Assembly: GCA_003158415.1 (NCBI GenBank)
Contig: PMJA01000186.1
Coordinates: 1-12,041, forward strand
Length of the DNA stretch: 12,041 nt
Origin: Methylobacter sp.
GTDB taxonomy: Bacteria; Pseudomonadota; Gammaproteobacteria; Methylococcales; Methylomonadaceae
Reading direction: 5' to 3'
Under the pieces are notes generated by a model that ran no database searches, was not told where the DNA came from, and saw only the letters and a list, made by a program, of their open reading frames with translations. Below are positions 5,171 through 12,041 of the stretch, in pieces (position 1 is the first letter of the stretch; the number at the start of each line of letters is the position of its first letter). Both the position numbers and the translations under genes were made by a program.

Positions 5171-7420
5171 CTAGGGTTTCGTTAACGAGAACAAAACGGT
5201 TTCATTGCCGACCATCACTTTAAAATCCCCCGGTTCTACAATCCGCTTAAGATCAACGCCTATAAATGACAAATCGTAAGGCGTTAAGGTAAAACTTAAG
5301 TTCTCAATTTGGCCGGGAGCCAGCTCGATTTTCTTAAAGGCTTTTAATTGTTTGTTGGGCCGGGTTACAGAGGCTGCGACATCGTTTAAATAAACCAACA
5401 CCGTTTCCTTGCCGGTTAACGATCCCATGTTTTTAACGTTAACGGAAATGTTGATGTTTTCGCCCATTTTGATATGGTCTTTTTCTACCGTTAAACCGCT
5501 GGTTTGAAAAGTCGTATAACTTAAGCCGTGGCCAAACGGATATAAGGGATGATAAGCATTAGCTTCATAGGATTCGATGGGTTTATGATCGTACAGTACG
5601 CTATCGTTGATGTTACGCGGATAGGAAATCGGCAGTTTGCCATTGGGGTTATAGTTGCCGTATAAAATATCGGCAATGGCCTCGCCTCCCTCCATGCCGG
5701 GTAAGAAGCCTAAAATAACGCCAGCAGCCTGTTCGGCGATAGACGTAATAATACGCGGGCGACCGCCCAGTGTGACCAGAATGACCGGTTTTCCAGTTGC
5801 TATCATGGCATTGGCCAGCTTAATCTGAGTTTGGTCGAGATTTAACGAGTCGATATTGCCTACTGTTTCGGTATAAGGTTTCTCACCCAGACACAGTACG
5901 ATAACGTCGTGGTTTTGTGCCTCCTCAACGGCTTTTTGACTGTCAATCCCGTCGGTAAATGAATTCCCTCCGACGTAAGTCACTTTGCCCGATGACTTTT
6001 TTTGCAGGGCTTTAAAAATCGTTAATTTATCTTGGGGATATAAGCTTTCTTGATCGCCTTGCCAGGTAATAGTCCAGCCGCCATTCAACACACTTAATAG
6101 ATTTGCGGTAGGCCCGGTTACCAAAATATTGGCGTCTTTTTTTAGCGGCAGGATATTGTTGGCATTTTTTGCCAGCACGATGGATTCCCTGGCCGCTTGG
6201 CGATTGGTTTCTATATCTTCAGCGCGGGCAAAATTTCCTTCTACAGGCAACACCTGCGCAGTCGGGTCGAATAAACCGGCCCGATATTTTACAGTCAGTA
6301 TCCTGGACACCGCTTCATCAATCCGGGATAGAGGCACATCTCCTGAGTTGACCAATTCGATCAATAAATTATAAAAAGAAAAGTCAAAGGGCACCATGCT
6401 CATGTCTATGCCCGCCATCACCGCAATTTTTACCGCTTCTTTTTCGTTGGCGGCTAATTTATCGCGCGTATAAAGACGCTTAATGTCTTCCCAGTCGGAC
6501 ACGGTAAAACCTTTAAAGCCCATTTCATCGCGCAAAATGGTGGTCAAATAATGATGGTTGGCGTGTCCCGGAATACCGTCAACTTCCGCCGAGTTTACCA
6601 TAACCGTCGGCGCTCCGGCTTTTACGCCCGCTTCAAAAGTGGGCAGAAAATATTCACGCAACATCCTGTCTCCTATCCAGGCAGGCGTCCGGTCTTTACC
6701 GTTAATGGGAAAGCTGTAACCCACATAATGTTTCAAGCAAGTGAGCGCCTTATCGGGCGCGGAAAAATCATCGCCTTGATGGCCTTTGATATAAGACGTC
6801 CCCAAAACGGTAGCCAGATGCACATCTTCCCCGTAGGTTTCCCACAAGCGCGGCCACAGCGGTTGACGGCCCAGATCCATCACCGGCGAAAAATTCCATT
6901 GCAGCCCGGAGGCGCGTAGCTCCCTGGCGGTAATTTCGCCTTCCTTGAAGCTCAAGTCGGCATTGAAGGTCGCAGCCATGTTAATGGCTTGCGGAAATAA
7001 AACAGAGCCTTGCGTGTAAGTGGCACCATGTATGGCGTCTATACCATAGATAACCGGGATTTTTAAGCGCGACTTTGCCGCCATTGCCTGCACTGACTGT
7101 ATTATTTTTCGCCAAGTTGCTATCGGTTGAGCTTTGTTGTTCGGTGTAGACGGCGCATTAAGAATGGAACCCACATGGTGTGTTAATAGGGCATCCTCCA
7201 GCTTGGCCTGATCAATGAGGTCATCAGTCTGTTGTCCTTCAGCAGCGGCAATAACAGAGAAATCAATCTGGGTCATCTGCCCTACTTTTTCTTCCAGCGT
7301 CATTTCAGACAGCAGCTTTTTGACCTGACTTTGTATTTCTTTGTTTGTTTGCCCAGTATTCACAGAACACCCCAGCATGATAAACAGTGGAAGAATTAAA
7401 ATGATGGCTTTGGTTTGCAA
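5171..7420 (-). CDS. Family 3 beta-glucosidase, predicted lipoprotein
   Basis: This 749-residue glycoside hydrolase of family GH3 resembles exo-1,4-beta-glucosidases and barley exohydrolase ExoI. It removes terminal glucose from beta-glucans or cello-oligosaccharides with retention. An N-terminal hydrophobic signal ends in MLGC, with C17 or C18 as the probable lipid-modified residue followed by S, so anchoring at the outer membrane facing the periplasm is likely. The (beta/alpha)8 domain spans about 35-385, with YGIDAIHG (125-132), LKHYVGY (229-235) and the nucleophile D309 in TVSDW. The alpha/beta sandwich spans about 415-630 with GEKPYTETVGN (512-522), which carries the acid/base glutamate, probably E518. 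A fibronectin III-like domain runs from about 650 to 745. The start is TTG: TAGGA (AGGA at 7428-7431) sits 7 bases upstream, a TAG stop lies four codons upstream in frame, and the next in-frame ATG would destroy the signal peptide. It is the first gene of an operon with the hexose transporter. Confidence 0.93.
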   Translation of the reverse strand: MQTKAIILILPLFIMLGCSVNTGQTNKEIQSQVKKLLSEMTLEEKVGQMTQIDFSVIAAAEGQQTDDLIDQAKLEDALLTHHVGSILNAPSTPNNKAQPIATWRKIIQSVQAMAAKSRLKIPVIYGIDAIHGATYTQGSVLFPQAINMAATFNADLSFKEGEITARELRASGLQWNFSPVMDLGRQPLWPRLWETYGEDVHLATVLGTSYIKGHQGDDFSAPDKALTCLKHYVGYSFPINGKDRTPAWIGDRMLREYFLPTFEAGVKAGAPTVMVNSAEVDGIPGHANHHYLTTILRDEMGFKGFTVSDWEDIKRLYTRDKLAANEKEAVKIAVMAGIDMSMVPFDFSFYNLLIELVNSGDVPLSRIDEAVSRILTVKYRAGLFDPTAQVLPVEGNFARAEDIETNRQAARESIVLAKNANNILPLKKDANILVTGPTANLLSVLNGGWTITWQGDQESLYPQDKLTIFKALQKKSSGKVTYVGGNSFTDGIDSQKAVEEAQNHDVIVLCLGEKPYTETVGNIDSLNLDQTQIKLANAMIATGKPVILVTLGGRPRIITSIAEQAAGVILGFLPGMEGGEAIADILYGNYNPNGKLPISYPRNINDSVLYDHKPIESYEANAYHPLYPFGHGLSYTTFQTSGLTVEKDHIKMGENINISVNVKNMGSLTGKETVLVYLNDVAASVTRPNKQLKAFKKIELAPGQIENLSFTLTPYDLSFIGVDLKRIVEPGDFKVMVGNETVLFSLTKP

Positions 7421-7537
7421 CGGACTATCCTAGGTGTTCGTGTTATTTGGAGGCTAATAATTCTAAAAAGCTTAGGCAAAGTGACCACCGATACGCTGCT
7501 TTATACAACAATAATTTGCTAAGCGGGCAGCCGTCAA

Positions 7538-8008
7538 TCATATAACCAGAAAAGAAGCCAGGTAAACGGCGCTGGCCGCCATGGCTATCCATTTGATTTT
7601 ATCGATTAAAGACAAGTCCTGCCAATAAAAAACAATATCCTGCCAAAAAAGGATAACGCGAGCTTTGTATCGCGCCACTATTGCAGGTAAGTTTTCTTTT
7701 AACCGGAAAAAAAACCGTAGCAATTTGCGACCCAAATAATATAGCGGGTACGCAATCAGGGCCATCAACGTATAAAAAACGATGACCTGAGTGTCGTGGA
7801 GTTCTGTGTGGAATAAGTGTTCGACGATATGATCGAAGAGGGTCTCAATCCACTCGAACGAAATATCGGCCACCTCAAACAATAACTCAAAAATGAGGTG
7901 GAGAATCTCTGTCAATAATTCTATCACCACATGGGGAATAGTTATCATGAGAACTATTCCGATCAGGGCTAAGCCGTAGAGCGTTTTTTGATAAGTTGTT
8001 AAAATCAT
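7538..8008 (-). CDS. Membrane protein of unknown function (156 aa)
   Basis: I do not recognise this family. The protein has a first membrane segment at about 10-27 and then a long helix-forming stretch (about 28-72), in which acidic and histidine residues recur every three to four positions (E30, E34, H37, E41, E45, D48, E52, E55, D59, H60, E63, H64, H67, H71) against a face of large hydrophobics. Further membrane segments lie at about 75-93 and 138-155, separated by a basic, aromatic-rich region (GRKLLRFFFRLK, 93-104; two FW/YWQD motifs near 121-131). AGGA at 8015-8018, 6 bases before the ATG, sets the start. It lies 61 bp after purL and 117 bp before the beta-glucosidase on the same strand, so it could be read through from either context or stand alone. 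A scaffold, channel-like or metal-responsive role is imaginable but unsupported. Confidence 0.75.
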   Translation of the reverse strand: MILTTYQKTLYGLALIGIVLMITIPHVVIELLTEILHLIFELLFEVADISFEWIETLFDHIVEHLFHTELHDTQVIVFYTLMALIAYPLYYLGRKLLRFFFRLKENLPAIVARYKARVILFWQDIVFYWQDLSLIDKIKWIAMAASAVYLASFLVI

Positions 8009-8046
8009 TCGTCATCCTGCCAACAATTTGAATAGGGACAAAACTA

Positions 8047-8059
8047 GAGCAACTTGCTC
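8047..8059 (-). terminator. Weak hairpin downstream of purL
   Basis: On the minus strand GAGCAAGTTGCTC forms a short palindrome 10 bases after the purL stop and is followed by TAGTTTTG. The stem is only 4-6 bp and the T run is 4, so termination would be partial at best. This leaves open read-through into the 156-residue membrane protein gene. Confidence 0.25.
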
Positions 8060-8069
8060 ATAGGCGTTT

Positions 8070-11000
8070 TCATACTAAGCCTAGACTCCAAACTTTGGCG
8101 TTTCTAAACATACGCATCCACGCGCCATACTCGCTCCAGTCATCAGGGTGCCATGAATTTTGCAAGGTTCTAAAACAACGCTCAGGATGGGGCATCATAA
8201 TGGTAAAACGCCCATCGCCAGTGGTTAAGCCGGTAATGCCGAAAGGCGAGCCATTGGGGTTGGCCGGGTAGTCCATTGTGATAGCGTCGTAGTTATTAAC
8301 ATAACACAAGACGACGGTTTGCGCATCGAAAGCCGTCTGAGGGTCGAAAGTAAACTCGGCGCGGCCTTCACCGTGGGCGATGGCAACCGGCATTCTGGAA
8401 CCTTCCATACCGGCAAAGAAAATGGAAGGTGATTTTTGTACTTCCACCATGGCGACCCGCGCTTCAAATTGTTCGGACGTATTACGTAAAAAGCGCGGCC
8501 AATGTTCGGCTCCCGGAATGATTTCCTTTAATCCCGACATCATCTGGCAACCGTTACAAACCCCCAGGCCGAAGGTATCCGTGCGTTGAAAAAATGCCGC
8601 GAATTCATCCCGTGCGCGTGGGTTAAAAAGTATGGATTTGGCCCAGCCGCCGCCTGCGCCCAGGACATCGCCATAAGAAAAACCACCGCAGGCGACTAGT
8701 CCTGTAAAATCACGTAAACTCACCCGACCATGAATAATATCGGTTATATGTACATCTATACTGGTAAACCCGGCACGGTCAAACGCCGCCGCCATTTCTA
8801 CATGACCGTTCACGCCTTGCTCGCGCAAGATAGCCACTTTGGGTCTGGACGCCGCTAAAAATGGCGCGGTGACATCCTCATTGACATCAAAAGTTAAGGC
8901 TGCATGTAAGCCCGGATCGTTATCGTCTGCGATACGCTCAAACTGTTGTTTGGCGCAATCGGGATTATCACGCAGCGCCTGCATCCGGTAGCTGACTTCA
9001 GACCAGATAGTTTGCAATTCGGCGCGGCTGGCGGAATAAGCTGGGATTCCTTCAAAACTAATATTTAGGTGCGGTTCTTTTTGCACCTTGCCTATGATAT
9101 AAGTGCAACCGCTTAATCCCGATTGATTTAATAAATCGATAACATGCTCACTATCGTTGGCGCGAATTTGCAATACCGCCCCCAGCTCTTCATTAAACAA
9201 TGCCGACAAGGCATTGTCGCCCAGATTATCGAGTGATAAGGAAGCGCCCAACCGGCCGGCAAACATCATTTCGGACACTGCGGTCAATAATCCGCCGTCA
9301 GAGCGGTCATGATAGGCTAGTAATTTACCCTGGCTATTCAGTGTCTGAATGGCGTTAAAGAATGCTTTTAATAATTTCGGATCGTCCAAATCGGGGCAAT
9401 CATCCCCCATCTGATTGTAAACCTGCGCCAACACCGAAGCGCCCAGGCGATTTTTACCCGCGCCCAAATCAATTAAAATCAATACGCTGTTTTCAACATC
9501 ACGCAACTGCGGCGTCAGGGTTTTGCTGGCATCAATAACCGGGGCAAATGCGGTAACCACCAACGACAACGGCGCGGTCATGGTTTTTTCACTGCCGTTA
9601 TCTGTCCACACGGTTTTCATTGACAAGGAATCTTTGCCTACCGGTATGGCAATGCCCAGCTCCGGGCATAATTCCATCCCGACCGCTTTAACGGTGTCAA
9701 ACAGCACTGCATCTTCACCTTGAAAACCCGCCGCCGCCATCCAGTTAGCGGAAATTTTAATTTTAGCGAGTGATTCAATGCGGGCGGCCGCGAGATTGGT
9801 TAATGCTTCGCCTATCGCCATACGACCTGATGCCGGGCCGTTAATCACCGCAATGGGGGAGCGTTCGCCCATCGCCATCGCCTCGCCAGTCAGGGCATAA
9901 AAGCCGGATGCGGTGACGGCAACATCGGCCACCGGTACTTGCCAGGGGCCGACCATTTGGTCGCGCGCCACCAGTCCCGTTACAGAGCGGTCGCCGATAT
10001 GGATCAAAAAGCTTTTATCAGCCACCGCAGGAAAAGACAATACCCGCTGTACGGCTTCTTTTATATCAATCCCGCTAATATCCAGAGCCCGTGTTTTTGG
10101 TTTAACATGTTTGACGTTCCGGTGCATTTTCGGCGGTTTGCCGAATAACAGTGACATCGGAATATCAACCGGCTTATCGCCCAATAAGGCGTCATTGAGC
10201 ACCAGATGTTCTGCTTGTGTGGCCTCGCCGATGACCGCATATAAACAATGTTCCCGCTCGCAAAAAGAGCGAAACAGCTCCAGCGATTCCGGTTTGATTG
10301 CCACCACATAACGCTCTTGCGCTTCATTGCACCAGATTTGCATGGGCGACATGCCGGGGTCGGCATTGTGTACATGCCGCAGTTCAAAGCGGCCACCGCG
10401 CTCGCAGTCATGAATGATTTCCGGCACGGCATTGGACAAGCCGCCTGCGCCGATGTCATGTATGGAAATAATCGGCGTATCGTCACCCAAGGAGTTGCAA
10501 TGGTTGATAACTTCCTGACAACGGCGTTCCATTTCCGGATTTTCGCGTTGCACCGAGGCAAAATCCAGGTTCTCGCAGCCTGCGCCAGAGGCCTGCGACG
10601 ACGCCGCGCCGCCGCCCAAACCAATGAGCATGGCCGGGCCGCCTAAGATGATGATTAATGATCCCGCGGGTATCGGGTGTTTATCGATCAGCATCGGGCG
10701 GATGTTGCCCATGCCGCCTGCGATCATAATCGGTTTGTGATAACCCTTAAACTCATTGCCGCTGCTGCCGGGCGCGGCTTGCTCAAAACTGCGAAAATAC
10801 CCGGTCAGATTGGGCCTGCCGAATTCATTATTAAAGGCTGCGCCGCCCAACGGGCCTTCCAGCATAATTGCCAAAGCCGAGGCAATACGCTCCGGTTTGC
10901 CGTTTTCTTGCTCCCAGGGCTGAGGAAATCCGGGGACTTTCAAATGTGACACGGAAAATCCGGTTAACCCCGCTTTAGTTGCAGAACCTCGGCCGGTTGC

Positions 11001-11957
11001 GCCTTCATCGCGAATTTCACCGCCCGAGCCGGTAGCAGCCCCTGGGAACGGGGAAATGGCGGTAGGATGATTATGGGTTTCAACCTTCATCAGCAAATGC
11101 GCTTCTTCTTCAACATAGCCGTATTCACCGGTGTGCGCATTACGAATAAAAACCTGTGCTTTAGAGCCGACGGCGACAGAAGCATTATCATGGTAAGCCG
11201 ATAAAATGCCTGCCGGGCTTTTGTCGGCGGTGTTGCGTATCATGCCGAATAAAGATTGGGCCTGTTCTATGCCGTCTATCGTCCAGTCGGCATTGAAAAT
11301 TTTATGGCGGCAATGCTCAGAATTGGCTTGCGCGAACATCATCAATTCAACATCGGTCGGATTTCTGCCTAGGGCTTGAAAGCCGTCGGTTAAATAATCG
11401 ATTTCATCATCCGATAAGGCCATGCCCAATTCGGTATTCGCCTTAACCAGCGCATTGCGACCTTGTCCGATGAGGTCGATACGAAGTAAGGGTAGCGGTG
11501 AATGTTGGGCAAACAAATCCGGCACGACATCGCCGGTCAAAACCGTTTGGGTCATGCGGTCGTGCAGCAATGCCGACAGCTGTGTTTTGGTCGCCGGTGA
11601 TAACGGCGCATGGGCAGTCAGCGCGTATTGAATGCCGCGTTCTATACGCTTAACTGCAGACAAGCCGCAACGCAGGGCGATTTCTGTCGCCTTACTCGAC
11701 CAGGGTGACAGCGTGCCTGAGCGAGGCACAACCAATAAAAATTCGCCCTGACACTCCGTCACTGGCTGTAAAGAACCATAAGACAATAGCTGGCTTAAGA
11801 GGGCGGTTTGATCCGCATTCAAGTCGCTGTTTACATCGACAAAGTGTATAAACTGCGCGGAAACAGTTGTGATAGTCGGCTCTACAGCTTGTAATTGGGC
11901 CAGTAGTTTTTTTGCGCGAAAGTCAGATAAGGCAGAGGTTCCAGGAATTTTTAACAT
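8070..11957 (-). CDS. purL: Phosphoribosylformylglycinamidine synthase
   Basis: This 1295-residue cytoplasmic enzyme makes FGAM from FGAR, glutamine and ATP in de novo purine synthesis. It is the large single-chain form, the same length as the enteric enzyme, with all parts in order: a PurS-like N-terminal domain (about 1-150, with [11 protein letters not shown] at 84-94), a linker domain (about 170-230, with ANSEHCRHK at 211-219), two AIRS-type synthase halves ([20 protein letters not shown] at 291-310; [17 protein letters not shown] in the second half), and a class I glutaminase (about 1038-1295). The glutaminase triad is intact: C1134 in GVCNG, and H1257 and E1259 in HPER. The ATG at 11957 is fixed by an in-frame TAA five codons upstream, yet no Shine-Dalgarno sequence precedes it. 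No PurR-type operator is visible in the 84 upstream bases. A repeat core lies 60 bp upstream. Confidence 0.98.
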   Translation of the reverse strand: MLKIPGTSALSDFRAKKLLAQLQAVEPTITTVSAQFIHFVDVNSDLNADQTALLSQLLSYGSLQPVTECQGEFLLVVPRSGTLSPWSSKATEIALRCGLSAVKRIERGIQYALTAHAPLSPATKTQLSALLHDRMTQTVLTGDVVPDLFAQHSPLPLLRIDLIGQGRNALVKANTELGMALSDDEIDYLTDGFQALGRNPTDVELMMFAQANSEHCRHKIFNADWTIDGIEQAQSLFGMIRNTADKSPAGILSAYHDNASVAVGSKAQVFIRNAHTGEYGYVEEEAHLLMKVETHNHPTAISPFPGAATGSGGEIRDEGATGRGSATKAGLTGFSVSHLKVPGFPQPWEQENGKPERIASALAIMLEGPLGGAAFNNEFGRPNLTGYFRSFEQAAPGSSGNEFKGYHKPIMIAGGMGNIRPMLIDKHPIPAGSLIIILGGPAMLIGLGGGAASSQASGAGCENLDFASVQRENPEMERRCQEVINHCNSLGDDTPIISIHDIGAGGLSNAVPEIIHDCERGGRFELRHVHNADPGMSPMQIWCNEAQERYVVAIKPESLELFRSFCEREHCLYAVIGEATQAEHLVLNDALLGDKPVDIPMSLLFGKPPKMHRNVKHVKPKTRALDISGIDIKEAVQRVLSFPAVADKSFLIHIGDRSVTGLVARDQMVGPWQVPVADVAVTASGFYALTGEAMAMGERSPIAVINGPASGRMAIGEALTNLAAARIESLAKIKISANWMAAAGFQGEDAVLFDTVKAVGMELCPELGIAIPVGKDSLSMKTVWTDNGSEKTMTAPLSLVVTAFAPVIDASKTLTPQLRDVENSVLILIDLGAGKNRLGASVLAQVYNQMGDDCPDLDDPKLLKAFFNAIQTLNSQGKLLAYHDRSDGGLLTAVSEMMFAGRLGASLSLDNLGDNALSALFNEELGAVLQIRANDSEHVIDLLNQSGLSGCTYIIGKVQKEPHLNISFEGIPAYSASRAELQTIWSEVSYRMQALRDNPDCAKQQFERIADDNDPGLHAALTFDVNEDVTAPFLAASRPKVAILREQGVNGHVEMAAAFDRAGFTSIDVHITDIIHGRVSLRDFTGLVACGGFSYGDVLGAGGGWAKSILFNPRARDEFAAFFQRTDTFGLGVCNGCQMMSGLKEIIPGAEHWPRFLRNTSEQFEARVAMVEVQKSPSIFFAGMEGSRMPVAIAHGEGRAEFTFDPQTAFDAQTVVLCYVNNYDAITMDYPANPNGSPFGITGLTTGDGRFTIMMPHPERCFRTLQNSWHPDDWSEYGAWMRMFRNAKVWSLGLV

Positions 11958-12017
11958 GTGAGAAGGCAGTTAGTGTGGGTTATTTAAGTTAATCCGGTAG
12001 GTCAGGTTAGCGATGGC

Positions 12018-12041
12018 CGACATCTTACTCCCTCTCCTTCC
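12018..12041. repeat. Second copy of the repeat core, cut by window edge
   Basis: Bases 12018-12037 are an exact 20-base match to the reverse complement of 3198-3217 in the MITE-like element: CGACATCTTACTCCCTCTCC. The match ends at 12037, where T replaces C at the next base, and the window ends soon after. The sequence on the left (12000-12017) has no trace of the 22-bp arms that border the core in the first copy. The copy lies 60 bp upstream of the purL start codon and may separate purL from whatever precedes it. Confidence 0.75.

Noticed and set aside
6551..6919. 122-codon plus-strand frame antisense to the beta-glucosidase
   Set aside because: It overlaps the conserved catalytic domain on the other strand, and its composition (Arg/Gln-rich, no domain) fits a chance antisense frame.
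10061..10624. Long second minus-strand frame of 187 codons inside purL
   Set aside because: It lies in another frame within the conserved, intact PurL coding sequence and its translation is rich in Cys, Arg and Trp with no protein-like pattern.

Overview
The window reads as chromosomal DNA of a free-living gammaproteobacterium. The main pointers are a single-chain PurL of 1295 residues (the length of the enteric enzyme), a beta-carbonic anhydrase whose zinc ligands fall at the same residue numbers as in E. coli Can, and moderate GC with ordinary Shine-Dalgarno sites. A methanotroph-like gammaproteobacterium is possible, but that is only an impression from the repeats and gene mix; nothing in the window proves it.

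Layout. From 1 to 531 there is a HicA-HicB toxin-antitoxin pair on the plus strand, with a TATAAT box and a small inverted repeat just upstream. From 532 to 690 a gene-free gap holds a 10-bp interrupted inverted repeat. All other sizeable genes are on the minus strand. Read in their own direction these are: purL (11957 to 8070); a membrane protein of unknown function (8008 to 7538); a lipoprotein-type family 3 beta-glucosidase (7420 to 5171) followed 11 bp later by a hexose transporter of the FHS/GluP group (5159 to 3861); then, after a long gap, a beta-carbonic anhydrase (2915 to 2283) and a SulP anion transporter (2247 to 691), 35 bp apart.

The 945-bp gap between the transporter and the carbonic anhydrase (2916-3860) holds a 101-bp palindromic MITE-like element (3139-3239), a sigma-54-like site and a candidate 30-residue single-span membrane peptide. 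A 20-bp piece of the element's core recurs in inverted orientation at the right edge of the window (12018-12037), just upstream of purL. This shows that the core is a dispersed repeat, and the shared sequence stops exactly where the terminal inverted repeats begin.

How the genes work together. Carbonic anhydrase plus SulP forms a probable bicarbonate uptake and interconversion module. The beta-glucosidase plus hexose transporter forms a two-gene cassette: the enzyme, predicted to be envelope-anchored, releases glucose from beta-glucosides and the permease imports it. PurL is housekeeping purine synthesis. HicAB is a stand-alone accessory module. I see no CRISPR array, tRNA, rRNA, phage gene or intact transposase. 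No clearly new multi-gene system is visible. The items most worth a second look are the modular repeat, the unknown membrane protein with its acidic and histidine-rich amphipathic helix, and the candidate small membrane peptide.
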